Source of the DNA: Serripes groenlandicus
Lineage: Eukaryota > Mollusca > Bivalvia > Cardiida > Cardiidae
Direction of reading: 5' to 3'
Length of the DNA: 64,000 nt
NCBI GenBank assembly: GCA_031761405.1
Contig: JASEVX010000003.1
Span: 61,868,401-61,932,400, forward strand
Below, in pieces: positions 13,310 through 25,430 of the stretch. Under the pieces are notes generated by a model, which did not search any database, was not told the DNA's origin, and worked only from the letters and a program-made list of their open reading frames with translations. The position numbers were made by a program, and so were the translations under genes. Position 1 is the first letter of the stretch. Each line of letters begins with the position of its first letter.

Positions 13310-13751
13310 ATATTTAAACGTGAATGGTAATTTCATTTAGAAATAATATGAAGTAGTTTCATAGATATTATTCATTGCACACATTCAGAGTGCATATTCG
13401 ATCGTAGTTTGGCGTGAAACACGATCGCCATTTGCATAAAAAATGTTTTGTTATACTTTTTGTAAACATTAACATAGCTAAACATTACACAATTTGTTTA
13501 AAAGAAATACATCAACCGAAGACAGTGTGTAAGAGCATTGTATTTTAGTATGTGTTTTGTTTGGTAAGATCAATATTGCATGAACTTCATGAATTTCACG
13601 TGTATGATGTAACATTGATAGAGTAAATAAAGCCTTCGGATGTTTGTGACCAGATCAACCTGCGAATACACACAGTATGATCAATAGACCATTAACCGTT
13701 TAATTCTGAAAGCGTCTATATATGGAAAAGAGTTAAATCATTTCCTTCTAG
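13310..13751 (+). repeat. Parent copy of the 442-bp unit
   Basis: Present in both arms (mirror 32188-32629) and the likely source of the block at 9941-10382. The last ~35 bp recur again at 52482-52520. Confidence 0.8.
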
Positions 13752-14332
13752 GAAGTACGCACACTGATCTGCATGTATAACATGCATGAGTATGAACGAA
13801 TGGTGTACATGTATATGGGCCGAACGCCTAAATACTAGTAAAATGAACACTATGCACCATTTAGGTCTCGCCATTCTTGACAGGGAGACAATTTACACAT
13901 GACTCTATCGTTATATGTCCGTCCGTCTGTCCATACCGCTTTAACCAACTGACATGTTGGCATAAACCAAGTTTGTTGTTTCGACCATTATTTTCATATA
14001 AGAAGACGACTTAAATATTCAATCAAAACAGCGTCGGTAAAAATTAAGGAGCAATATCTCTTTTTCCAACAATATTTTCGATTTCACATCAACACCCGAC
14101 TTCTAATAATTATTTTTCGATTTCAATTTTGTTTAAAAGCAGACATAAATAATTTTAGGCAGATCTTTCTTTAAACGAGTATCTACTTGTTATTATGATC
14201 CGAACGTGATTTGGGTTTGGGGTTGCAAGAGTTAACTCCCTTAAAACTATCATCACACTATTGATTCAGTTACTTGTTACCAGAAATGTTGATACTTCTA
14301 TTACAGGCGATTTTGATTTATTATCACGAGGG

Positions 14333-14592
14333 GACCACATCATAGGTGTAGGGGTAGAGCGTCCACCTCGATCGGAGAGGTCGCGGGTTCAATACCTTGC
14401 CGGGTCATATCAATAACATTTTAGAATTGTAGTAATTACTTTCCCTCCATGGTGCTCAGGATTACGGGGTAAGCAAATAACTTAGTTGTGTCAAGATAAA
14501 TGAAGCACCAGTACTGGTATGTTACCCAGAAAACGCCGTGAGTTAACGGAACATTGTTACAAACGGCGTATAGCACCATACAAACAAACATA
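14333..14592 (+). mobile_element. tRNA-derived SINE, left arm
   Basis: The head includes 'ggtgtaggggtagagcgtcc' and B-box-like 'gggttcaatacc'. The tail reads 'aacgccgtgagttaacggaa' and ends in (CAAA)n. The diverged third copy of this locus at 51886-52515 lacks this SINE, so the insertion postdates that duplication. Mirror copy: 31299-31564. Confidence 0.75.
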
Positions 14593-14941
14593 ACAACACG
14601 ACAGAAGTTCAATATAAATGTCCTCATTATCTTATATCATCTTTTACCGCAGAATTTCATTGACCTACACTCCAAACATCATACTTGTTTGAGTTTAAAG
14701 AAACCAATAACCGTGTGTGTCGGACTGTGATAGCCTTGCTCTGTCTGTAACGACGAGGAGCATGAGTTCGAAGCTCGATTCGAACAATCATACTTTCAGA
14801 TGATTGAAACAATAACAATGTGACTAACGTATTTCGTCTTCGAATAACGGACTAAGTAGTCTTTGTGAAAGGTGGCCAGTCGCCCTGGAAGACTATATGT
14901 GGAGTAGAGGTACAAGGAAACACTTATAAGGTGATATGACG

Positions 14942-15200
14942 GCCGTAAAATGAGCCGTATCGTGAGAAAACCAACACTGTGGACTCTGCGTAAAGTATCG
15001 ACCCGGATCAGCCTAAGCATGCCGCGCAGGCTTACCCGGATAGACACATTTCGTCTCCTGTGGTTTTTCTATTTCAGAAATCATTACTCTATCTTCCTGA
15101 GACAGAAGGTGTCCCGGATCAGTTCACGCGGAGTGCACATGCTGATCTGGGTCGATACAGTACACAGAGGCCATGATGTTGGTTTTCTCGCGGGACGCCT
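14942..15200. mobile_element. MITE-like foldback element, left arm
   Basis: About 260 bp with terminal inverted repeats of roughly 60 bp. One end reads 'cgtgagaaaaccaacactgt' and 'cgacccggatcagcct'; the other ends with the reverse complement of 'cgcgagaaaaccaacatcat'. Fragments of the same family occur at 22625-22700 and 25955-26020. Mirror copy: 30685-30950. Confidence 0.75.
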
Positions 15201-15385
15201 CACATACCTGTAACTGTAATACCGTTGACATCGGCGTTAAACTCTCATTAAGTAATCAATAACCGCGGGGGCCCGACGTGGATTCAAGGTTGTTATTGCA
15301 AATCTATGTCTCCCACCTCTATACTTTGATAGAAAGATACATATTTTTCTTTTTTCACAATGTCTTCCTTTTCGATTGTGGAAAA

Positions 15386-15455
15386 CAGTGATGCATTGGT
15401 AGAGCGTCGGCCTCTTTACTAAATGTCCCGCGTTCGAATCCCGTGATGAGCGGCT
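15386..15455 (+). mobile_element. Degenerate tRNA-like SINE head, left arm
   Basis: Reads 'gtgatgcattggtagagcgt', then 'gttcgaatcccgtgatgag'. There is A/B-box-like spacing but no clear cloverleaf. Mirror: 30430-30500. A remnant of a SINE is likelier than a working tRNA gene. Confidence 0.4.
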
Positions 15456-15599
15456 TCTGACGGAATAATATCGGTCTACGTTAACAGCTGTCTTACAAGG
15501 ATAACCAACAACAACATCAAAGCACTGAGACTGCTGACAGCAAAGGGCTAACTGCAGATTACATTTGGACATGTAACTAACGATCCCGAAACACTTTAC

Positions 15600-17439
15600 A
15601 ATATTAAATTTGAGAATAATGCATAAATATTAAGTTTGATCATTTCTATCAACATTTGACACAGTAAAACCTAAATATGTGATGCGTTTCTTATTTTTCC
15701 TATGTATTACGCGAACGCATCGATTCAGCCGAAAACCTAGGCTTGGGTGGTATAGAAAAATTGAATTTTCCTTGATAACCATTGCTTCATTAGCCAGATA
15801 ATGCTTTTGTGCTTTGATTTTATATCATACTTTGTAAATAAATAGATTTTTGTCTTAAAGGTCAAATTATGCAAAAAACACCAAAATGGTCCCTAAAAAA
15901 AGCTTTGTTTGCATAGAAATAAATGAGTGTATACCATCACCAGAATGCATTGAATATATGACATCCATTGTTAATGTGTATAGGATGCACTGGAAATGAT
16001 TTTTTTGATCACTTTAAGTATTTTGACCTTGTTTGAAAGTGAAAGTAAAGAATGCTTAACAGCAGCTTTGTCCGGGCCCGATTTGGTCCAAAATGACGGT
16101 AAGCTTTTAAAGCTTAAAGGTAACTCTTGTCATTGATATATGGTGCTCTACATGAGAAACTCTTAGAACGTGTGACAATTCATGGCTGAAACTGTTTGAT
16201 TTACATCGAAACAAAGAAGGAATTTAGTTGGTGTATTGTGACCTATATATAGACAAAGGCCGAAACATTCTTGTAGTATTTCGCTGTAACGGTTAAAAAA
16301 AGGTCATGTTTAAGTTTATATAATTTAATGCATATAATTTCAAACATTATTTACTTTTCAATTCAATGTTTTGATTCCTTTTTGTTATTTATTTAACTAC
16401 TGGGTCTTGACTATCTGTAAAAAATAATGTTTGTGTCGAAATCGAAAATATATTTCCATGAATTCGTTTGTTGACAGCGCAGAAATGCATTTTTCATTTT
16501 CAATTCTGTAATTCATATATTTTTACAGCACATATCTTTGTAGTTCATTCTATTGTGTCAGAGATGTCAATTACAATCAATTGTCCGGCTGATATCTCAC
16601 CAAGGTAACACGTTTTGTTATATAAGTGACGGATTATTTGGCGATACGATACTGTAGACATAGATACTCTGGAAGCAGTACACTCAGTTTAAGTAAATAT
16701 TCCACAGACGCATGTGCTTTCATTGATATTAAATACAATCTACGAATAGCAGGACATCTCTCTAAACGCGAAATGGTGCTCAGTAATTGAGAGCTACTGT
16801 AGAATGAGATATTTGAAGTCATTCATTGCCGACGATGTAATAAGACTTAAACAATAGGGACTGATTCTAGCCTAGATTTCCATGAGTGTCTTCGGAATTC
16901 GCCTACTACATGTATGGCAATTGGCTCTGACGAGCCCCATGCTAAAACGATAAACAGAGATCCGTATCAAGGCAATATCGGGCCCGGTGTGTCAATAATA
17001 GAACAATACACATCTACTTTCTTCTAATCTTATAACACTTCCAGGCATTTCCAATTGACTACTCTGCATAACAGGGTAAGTATACGAAGGTGTAAAATAT
17101 CTTTTACACAGAAAAGTCTTACAACTTCGTATATGTACTCTCTGAGTATATTGATTTTACAGTAACAAACATTTTTTAAGTTAGTTTGTTTTACCTGAAA
17201 GCCGGTCTACATAAATTTTAGTGTGCAGTCACGTATTCGTAAACGTAGCCTGACCATGTAAACAGGTTAATGCTGGCATTTGTGAAAAGTGATCAGTTTT
17301 ATCAAAGTATTTTACAACTCACAAACAAAGCCTTTGTATATTATTTGCGAATGGATTAGATCACGATCATACTGCATGGATACATACTGAGGAGGGTCAA
17401 GTTGCGTCATTTTGCACGAACGGGCTTAACTATAGCTGG
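15600..17439. other. Non-coding arm DNA, source of a secondary duplication
   Basis: No gene is supported. Segments at 15858-16060, 16160-16345 and 16650-16910 recur in rearranged form at 18027-18680. Mirror: 28450-30300. Confidence 0.6.
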
Positions 17440-17453
17440 GCGTGTCATTGATT

Positions 17454-17691
17454 TGTTTGTTTGGAGTTTAACGCCGCTTTCAACAGCTTTGGTCATATCA
17501 CGGCGGTCAGTGCACCTACCCATGTTTTCCTGGCTTTCCCACACCAGTACTTACACAACATTCTTTCGAAGTCACTGACTACTTTCTCACATAGATCAGA
17601 GGTGAGAGGCAATAGAAAACATCGCCCGAAAGAATGTCGCCGCAACCGGGTATCGAACCCGTGACCTCCAGAACACGAGTCAGATACGCTA
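17454..17691 (-). mobile_element. SINE present only in left arm
   Basis: The minus-strand head retains 'ggaggtcacgggttcgatac' but has lost its first ~16 bases. The tail is 'atatgaccaaagctgttgaa' running into CAAA repeats. The 14-bp direct repeat GCGTGTCATTGATT flanks it at 17440-17453 and 17692-17705. The right arm shows the empty site with a single copy near 28432-28446. A sister copy lies at 46087-46354. Confidence 0.95.
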
Positions 17692-17905
17692 GCGTGTCAT
17701 TGATTACTACAAGTAAAATAATCGGCAACTGTCTATTCAAATGGAGTTTTAACATGTTTCTACAAACTACGTTGGCATCAATAATATGAGATATATATAT
17801 ACGTTTAACCTGTACCTAACCATCTGTAGCAACGGCATCCCCGTTGTTCTAAGCTCTGCGCCTGGAAGCAATTTCAAACTTATGATTACAAGCGACTGGG
17901 TTTCG

Positions 17906-18022
17906 AACCTTTGAGTTCGCTGTCAGGGTGGACGTCATTGTAGAAACAGACGGAGTTCGCTGTCAGGGTGGACGTCATTGTAGATACAGACGGAGTTCGC
18001 TTTCAGGGCGGACGTCATTGTA
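17906..18022 (+). repeat. 40-bp minisatellite, about 3 copies
   Basis: Repeated unit begins 'gagttcgctgtcagggtgga' and continues 'cgtcattgtagaaacagacg'. The mirrored array at the inner end of the right arm (27915-28230) has about eight units. Confidence 0.9.
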
Positions 18023-18026
18023 GATA

Positions 18027-18680
18027 AAGGTCAAATTATGCAAAAAAACACCAAAATGGTCCCTCAAAAAAGCTTTGTTTGCATAGAAATAAATGAGTGT
18101 ATACCATCACCAGAATGCATTGAATATATGACATCCATTGTTAATTTGTATAGAATGCACTGGAAATGAAGTATTTTGACCTTGTTTGAAAGTGAAAGTA
18201 AAGAATGCTTAACAGCAGTTTTGTCCGGGCCCGATTTGGTCCAAAAATGATATGCATTCAATTTTATAAACTTAAACATGACCTTTTTGTAATCGCTACA
18301 GCGAAATTCTATACGAAAGTTTCGGCCTTTGTCTATATATAGGTCACAATACACCAACTAAATTCCTTCTTTGTTTCGATGTAAATCAACCAGTTTCAGC
18401 CATGAATTGTCACACGTTCTAAGATATACTGTAGACATAGATACTCTGGAAGCAGTACACTCAGTTTAAAACAATATTCCACAGACGCATGTGCTTTCAT
18501 TGACATTAAATACAATCTACGAATAGCAGGACATCTCTCTGAACGCGAAATGGTGCTCAGTAATTGAGAGGTACCATAGAATGAGATATTTGAAGTCATT
18601 CATTGCCGACGATGTAATAAGACTTAAACAATAGGGACTGATTCTAGCCTAGATTTCCATGAGTGTCTTCGGAATTCGCC
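18027..18680. repeat. Scrambled second copy of left-arm DNA
   Basis: 18027-18245 repeats 15858-16100 directly. 18250-18425 is an inverted copy of 16160-16345. 18425-18680 repeats 16650-16910 directly, and the intervening 16345-16650 is absent. The segment then runs straight into the 40-bp satellite after 'ggaattcgccta'. Confidence 0.85.
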
Positions 18681-19718
18681 TATATAAACGAACGGTGAAT
18701 CCACACAATCTCATTCGTAATGTATACACGAACAGTGAATACACACAATCTCATTCGTAATGTATAACCGAACAGTGAATCCACACAATCTCATTCGTAA
18801 TGTATAAACGAACAGTAGAGACTCACAATCTCATTCGTCATGTATAAACGAACAGTGAATCCACACAATCTCATTCGCAATGTATAAACGAACAGTGAAT
18901 CCACACAATCTCATTCGTAATGTATAAACGCACAGTGAATCCACACTATCTCATTCGTCATGTATAAACGAACAGTAGTGACTCAGAATCTCATTCGTTA
19001 TGTATAAACGAACAGTGAATCCACACAATCTCATTTGCAATGTATAAACGAACAGTGAATCCACACAATCTCATTCGTCATGTATAAACGAACAGTGAAT
19101 CCACACAATCTCATTCGCAATGTATAAACGAACAGTGAATCCACACAATCTCATTCGTCATGTATAAACGAACAGTGAATCCACACAATCACATTCGTAA
19201 TGTATAAACGAACAGTGCAGACTCACAATGTCATTCGTAATGTATAAACGAACAGTGAATACTAACAATCTCATTTGCAATGTATAAACGAACAGTGAAT
19301 CCACACAATATCATTCGTAATGTATAAACGAACAGTGAATCGACACAATCTCATTCGCAATGTATAAACGAACAGTGAATCCACACAATCTCATTCGTAA
19401 TGTATAAACGAACAGTGAAGACTCACAATCTCATTCGTAATGTATAAACGAATAGTGAAGACTCACAATCTCATTCGTAATGTATAAACGAACAGTGAAG
19501 ACTCACAATCTCATTCGTCATGTATAAACGAACAGTGAAGACTCACAATCTCATTCGTTATGTATAAACGAATAGTGAAGACTCACAATCTCATTCGTCA
19601 TGTATAAACGAACAGTGAATCCACACAATCTCATTCGTAATGTATAAACGAACAGTGAAGACTCACAATCTCATTCGTCATGTATAAACGTAGAGTGAAT
19701 CCACAATCTCATTCGTAG
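18681..19718 (+). repeat. 40-bp satellite array A, about 26 copies
   Basis: Unit: TGTATAAACGAACAGTGAAT followed by CCACACAATCTCATTCGTAA. The period stays at exactly 40 bp throughout with no net indel until the last unit. Variant units carry GAAGACTCAC in place of GAATCCACAC and cluster at 19401-19680. The sequence matches array B at 22707-24928 in reverse complement. Confidence 0.97.
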
Positions 19719-19719
19719 C

Positions 19720-21445
19720 ATGTTTAGGTTTTTTAAATACGATTATATTAGATTTGCTCGCATTAACTTCCTATGTCCACCTGTTGGTATATCGATAGAC
19801 AATATCTAATAGGAGCTGCAGCATATTCGGAGTCAGGGAAATAAGGGAAAGATCATCGGTGATGAAGGATTGCCTCATCTGAGGGTATGCCCAATATTTA
19901 AACTATATTGCGAGTCCTTGAGTTGTTGTAAAAGTTCATATATACGAGATAGAAAAATGTAGAAGCTACCCCTCCCTGCCGTACGCCTATCTGTATATTT
20001 ACAGTACATGACGACGCGCCGTTTACACAGATACGGCACGTTAATTTCTCATATGAATTGATTATGATCCTTAGGATTTTACCTTTTAGTCCTAATTGCG
20101 TTAGTTTAAAGAAAGGGCCTTTATGCCACACAGAATCGAACGCGGCCTTAACATCGAGAAAGGCGACGTACACCCGACTTTTCTTTTCGAATATGTCGTA
20201 TATGGTTTCTTGTAGATTGAAGGCTGCTGTCATGCAACTTAGATCTTTTTAGAAACCTTGCTGTTGTACGTTTGGGAACGGAGTGTTTCTAGACCGTAAG
20301 AATGTCTGTATTCTGCCTAAGAGTAGCTTTTCGAATGGTTTACAAAAGCACGGGATCAACGATATAGGTCTATAACTAGTAGGGTTGTTTTTATCCTTTC
20401 ACTTTCCTTTGTAGATAGGAACTATAAGGCTTTCTCTCCAGTCTTCTGGACTAACCTCTTGGTCTGAAACACAATTAAATAAGTCCGATAAACCTTTATA
20501 AAGTGTTTTACCGCCGTGAATATATGCTCATTAAGTATGTAATCGTGTGATGGACTTTTCCCACGTTTTAAGTCCTTTGCGAGGGTCTCTGCGTTTTCCC
20601 AATTAAATGGGACAACCATTACCTTATAATCATAATTCGCGCTATTTTCGACTGATCCATCATGCTTACTATGTTCGATCAATGCTTCTAAATCGTCCGT
20701 AAAGTTATGCCGACTTTTAGAAGTGTGAGGGAATCGGAATGTGTCTTTGAAATATTCAGAGAAACCGGTTGGTATATTTTCTTCCGTATAAGTTGTATCT
20801 TTATACGCTATTTCAGAACATTCACGCAAACCTTTCCGCTAGCTGACTAGTTTCCAAGAGAGGTTTATATCTAATTGAGCTACTTTATCAAGTTTTTCGA
20901 ATGCTTTGTTGAAGAAGTTGTTAAAGGCACTTCGCTGTTTCCTCCGAAAGTTACTTTTGGCAGCTTCGTACTTTCGATAAGATTCGCGTTCGAATCCTCT
21001 AGGCCGACCTAGATTAATCCAGACTCGCCTGAGGCGTCTTGGTTCGGCATGTGCTAACTTAATGTCGTTTGACCGATACGGTTTCGTATGTTTATTAAAC
21101 TTAACCTTAGGTAAGCATTTATCGGCTGATCTTAGAATAGAAGATATAATGAGATCAGATGTCTGATCAAGGTCATTACTTGGTGAGATGGAATGTGTGT
21201 ATAGATAATTCGACTATGTATTTTGAAACTTTTCAAAGTCATATTCATTACATTTGTCCCATGCGATACGGATTCGATGTTCATGATTCTCCTGATCTTG
21301 CCGTTTCACATTTACCGATATGATTCAAGGTAGGTGGTCTGATGTAAATATTTCAGATTCAGGCAAAACATTATAGCTTGTGATTTCAATAATCAACGAC
21401 TTTTCTATGAAAATATGATCAATTTTCGATCTATTTATTACATAA
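19720..21445 (-). pseudogene. Decayed LINE, endonuclease end plus reverse transcriptase
   Basis: Read from high to low coordinates on the minus strand. An endonuclease C-terminus lies near 21340-21440 with SDHLP, the last motif of AP-type LINE endonucleases. A linker follows, then an RT N-terminal motif KRGKSPSHDYILNEHI (about 20560), the RT core at 19898-20233 with AFLDVKAAFDSVWHKG and GVRQGG, and a catalytic-site remnant ITDDLSLIS near 19850. The usual A before DD is changed and the frame is broken several times. The order EN-RT and the motifs fit non-LTR retrotransposons of the CR1/Jockey/I type. The element cannot be active. Confidence 0.8.
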
Positions 21446-22440
21446 GATAAGATATATTTTATTAGAGTGACATGTGTATAACAATTTACATACAAATATT
21501 AATATAATAAACACACCCGGCCGCGTTGGGCCTATAAGTCACTTTATGTACAGAGTAATAATTTAAACATAATAGTAACATATTTACAAGTAAATATAGT
21601 ATATGAATAGTTAGCTTCACAAAGAAGATCAAGAAAGTTATATTATCATTTACTAAATGGACTAAAATTAAATATTTAGATTTAAACAAACATTTTATAT
21701 AATACTTTAGTTATATATAAAGCATTGATCTGCGTTTTTTAAATGCAGTTGAAATAAAAGAAGCACATAGTCTGGATTCCTCACATACTAACATTTTAAG
21801 TTTATCTATTTCTGAAAAAGTATGAAATTGGTTGTGTTTACTTGAAACATTTCGAAATAATAATTGTCTTTCATTGCTATAAAGATTACATTTCAACAGA
21901 AAATGAGTTTCATTTTCAATAGAATTTGAAGAACATACTAAACATACCCGTTCTTCTGGTTTTTGACCAACAAATCTACCGGTTTCAATTCTAAGCGGAA
22001 GTATCCCACAGCGTAATTGAGCTAAAAACGATCGTTCTGTTTTATCTAGATTGAGTTTAACGTAGTTTTCACAACAATATTCTGTTTTAAATGTGACGTA
22101 TGTGCGTAGTTTGGCAACGTTATGTATACCCTTAAGCCAAGTTTTGTTGTGGTTTGATAAAAGAAGTCGTTCAATAATGTTGACGTCGCAGGTGAGTTTA
22201 TCTCTATACATATTCTCCATATTAACAGAAGTTAAAATACTTTTTACATCAGAACACCAAGACTTGTTATTGTATGAATAATCAAAGAGGAACACTTTCT
22301 TTGTTATTCTTGAATTATTCATCTTCACTAACCTATTCCATAGACGTAAGATATTAACCCAACGTCTTGTTTTACATATGTGTAATCATTTTTGTTATTA
22401 TGAGCAGATATGAGGCCATTACGTAATATGAACTGTTGTA
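21446..22440 (-). pseudogene. Second LINE fragment (C-terminal part) nested in the first
   Basis: The frame at 21711-22328 is preceded by RRWVNILRLWNRLVKM and continues with a region containing LRCGILPLRIETGRF. It then has the zinc-ribbon-like C-x2-C...H-x4-C pattern (RVCLVC ... THFLLKC) found at the C-terminus of many LINE ORF2 proteins. A 3' untranslated stretch follows down to about 21446. It splits the endonuclease of the surrounding LINE (GDFNQSPL at about 22480, SDHLP at about 21345), so it inserted after that element. Confidence 0.75.
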
Positions 22441-22640
22441 GTCATAAAGATTTTTCTCCTAAATACTTATCAATGGAGATTGATTAAAGTCACCAAGCAC
22501 TATGATGTTTCCTTTCTCAGAGCACAAGTGTGTCACGGCTTCGAGTTCTGTTATTGTTTCAATGTAGTTTGAAACGTAGATGTCAGATGGCATATACACT
22601 CCAGTAGTAGGTTTATAAAATATATGAGCCGTTCCACTAG
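22441..22640 (-). pseudogene. Endonuclease portion of the outer LINE
   Basis: A minus-strand frame contains a stretch ending NIIVLGDFNQSPLIS. GDFN is a conserved active-site motif of AP-endonuclease-type LINEs. It is interrupted at about 22440 by the nested LINE fragment and resumes near 21445. The 5' part is missing and replaced by foldback-repeat DNA (22625-22700) and the satellite. Confidence 0.7.
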
Positions 22641-22706
22641 AAAACTCATTGTATGGACTCTGCGTAATGTATCGACCCAGATCAGCCCGCGCAGGCCGCG
22701 ACTGTG

Positions 22707-24928
22707 CAAGCTATGAGATTGTGTGTCTTCACTGTTCGTTTATACATTGCGAATGAGATTGTGAGTCTTTAGTGTTCGTTTATACATTACGAATGAGATT
22801 ATGTGGATTCACTGTTCGTTTATACATTGCGAATGAGATTGTGAGTCTTTAGTGTTCGTTTATACATTACGAATGAGATTGTGTGGATTCACTGTTCGGT
22901 TATACATTACGAATGAGATTGTGTGGATTCACTGTTCGTTTATACATTACGAATGAGATTGTGTGGATTCACTGTTCGTTTATACATTACGAATGATATT
23001 GTGAGTCTTCACTGTTCGTTTATACATTACGAATGTGATTGTGTGGATTCACTGTTCGTTTATACATTACGAATGAGATTGTGAGTCGTCACTATTCGTT
23101 TATACATTACGAATGAGATTGTGAGTCTTTAGTGTTCGTTTATACATTACGAATGAGATTGTGTGGATTCACTGTTCGTTTATACATTACGAATGAGATT
23201 GTGAGTCTTTAGTGTTCGTTTATACATTACGAATGAGATTGCGTGGATTCACTGCTCGTTTATACAGTACGAATGAGATTGTGATTCGTCACTGTTCGTT
23301 TATACATTACGAATGAGATTGTGAGTCTTTAGTGTTCGTGTATACATTACGAATGAGATTGTGTGGATTCACTGTTCGGTTATACATTACGAATGAGATT
23401 GTGTGGATTCACTGTTCGTTTATACATTACGAATGAGATTGTGAGTCTTTAGTGTTCGTTTATACATTACGAATGAGATTGCGTGGATTCACTGTTCGGT
23501 TATACATTACGAATGAGATTGTGTGGATTCACTGTTCGTTTATACATTACGAATGATATTGTGAGTATTCACTGTTCGTTTATACATTACGAATGAGATT
23601 ATGTGGATTCACTGTTCGTTTATACATGACGTATGAGATTGTGAGTATTCACTGTTCGTTTATACATTACGAATGAGATTGTGTGGATTCACTGTTCGTT
23701 TATACATTACCAATGATATTGCGAGTCTTCACTGTTCGTTTATACATGACGAATGAGATTGTGATTCTTCACTATTCGTTTATACATTACGAATGAGATT
23801 GTGAGTCTTCACTGTTCTTTTATACATGACGAATTATATTGTGAGTCTTCACTATTCTTATATACGTAACGAATGAGATTGTGAGTCTTCACTGTAAGTT
23901 TATACATCACGAATGAGATTGTGTGAATTCACTGTTCGTTTATACATTACGAATGAGATTATGAGTCTTCACTGTTCGTTTATACATTACGAATGAGATT
24001 GTGAGTCTTCACTGTTCGTTTATACATTACGAATGAGATTGTGTGGATTCACTATTCGTGTATACATAACGAATGAGATTGTGAGTCTCCACTGTTCGTT
24101 TATACATTACGAATGAGATTGTGAGTCTTCACTGTTCGTTTATACATTACGAATGAGATTGTGTGGATTCACTGTTCGGTTAAACATTACGAATGAGATT
24201 GTGTGGATTCACTGTTCGTTTATACATTACGAATGCTATTTTGAGTCTTCACTGTTCGTTTATACATTACGAATGAGATTGTGTGGATTCACTCTTCGTT
24301 TATACATGACGAATGAGATTGTGTGTCTTCACTGTTCGTTTATACATTACGAATGAGATTGTGAGTCTTCACTGTTCGTTTATACATGACGAATGAGATT
24401 GTGATTCTTCACTATTCATTTATACATTACGAATGAGATTTTGTGGATTCACTGTTCGTTTATACATTACGAATGAGATTGCGTGGATTCACTGTTCGTT
24501 TATACATTGCGAATGAGATTGTGTGGATTCACTGTTCGTTTATACATTACGAATGAGATTATGTGGATTCACTGTTCGTTTATACTTTACGAATGAGATT
24601 GTGTGGATTCACTGTTCGTTTAAACATTACGAATGAGATTGTGTGGATTCACTGTTCGTTTATACATTGCGAATGAGATTGTGTGGATTTACTGTTTGTT
24701 TATACATTACGAATGAGATTGTGTGGATTCCCTGTTCGTTTATACATTACGAATGAGATTGTGTGAATTCACTGTTCGTTTATACATTACGAATGAGATT
24801 GTGGTGATTCACTGTTCGTTTATACATGACGAATGAGATTCTGAGTCTCTACTGTTCGTTTATACATTACGAATTAGATTGTGAGTCTACACTGTTCGTT
24901 TATACATTACGAATGAATTGTGAGTCTG
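22707..24928 (-). repeat. 40-bp satellite array B, about 55 copies, inverted
   Basis: Same unit as 18681-19718 on the opposite strand. In + orientation it reads 'tatacattacgaatgagatt' then 'gtgtggattcactgttcgtt'. Periodicity is strict at 40 bp for over 2.2 kb. Sub-variants containing 'gtctttagtg' occur only in the first ~750 bp (22761-23460), showing local expansion. Open frames here are repeat artefacts. Confidence 0.97.
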
Positions 24929-25357
24929 TACTGAGAATTAAAAGACAAATGGCAAGTCCTGGGAATGAAAGTGTTTCTTCTGTAAAGGTAACTCGGAAAA
25001 CACTTACGGAATGGAAGGGCAAGTATCTAGGCTAGATGTAAACGACACAAATACGAATCAAGGATGCACAATGTGATCTGCTTTGTTTACTATAATACAG
25101 GAAAATAACTGTGTAATTAACTAATTACTATGAACAAGACATTCAAGTAAATCATTTTGAGCTATAATACAGCATTCCAGGAAGACACTTGTACATGATA
25201 ACTAACATTAAGTAGATCATTTTGAACTACATATTGTGTCACACAGGGTGAACCGGCAGATCATTTGTTTTGTTAAATGACCCAAGATGTAAAATTTAAA
25301 AGTAAAACTGTAAGTTTACTAGCATTTGTCAACAGTAAGAGGCATGAGTATTGTAAC

Positions 25358-25430
25358 AAAAGGAGAAATTGCTCGTATGGAGCAATTTCTTCCTCTGCTT
25401 CCATGTTTTCAAAAAGCCGTCTGCTGCAGA
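25358..25430. repeat. ATTGCTC/CACAATG hairpin repeat, near-complete copy
   Basis: Shows the two halves facing each other: 'aaaggagaaattgctcgtat' and 'ggagcaatttcttcctctgc', followed by the 'gtctgctgcagaggc' tail typical of this family. Confidence 0.7.

Larger units (their letters stand above)
1..18022 (+). repeat. Left arm of giant inverted repeat
   Basis: This stretch reads, in reverse complement, as 27905-51611. Anchor pairs I checked by eye are 1-140 with 51470-51611, 3140-3275 with 48400-48545, 5656-6254 with 47788-48400, 7165-9940 with 35553-38192, 10383-17453 with 28430-35553, and 17705-17935 with 28205-28430. Substitutions occur at a few per hundred bases. Left-only blocks are 3276-5655, about 6667-6780, 9941-10382 and 17454-17691. 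No protein-coding gene is supported in this arm; its content is SINEs, MITEs and non-coding DNA. The arm begins at the window edge, so it may extend further. Confidence 0.95.

Noticed and set aside
15237..15572. Conserved open frame shared with 30315-30548 (CNLQLALCCQQSQCF)
   Set aside because: It appears in both arms only because the arms are duplicates, and it runs through a SINE-like tRNA head. No family resemblance.
18681..24928. Possible CRISPR array because of regular 40-bp units
   Set aside because: There are no unique spacers: the whole 40-bp unit repeats, and the genome is eukaryotic. It is a satellite.
24153..25035. Repetitive open frames with CGFTVRL-like and CSFIHYE-like peptides
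   Set aside because: Products of the 40-bp satellite, whose period is not a multiple of three, so repeats read in rotating frames; no selection is evident.
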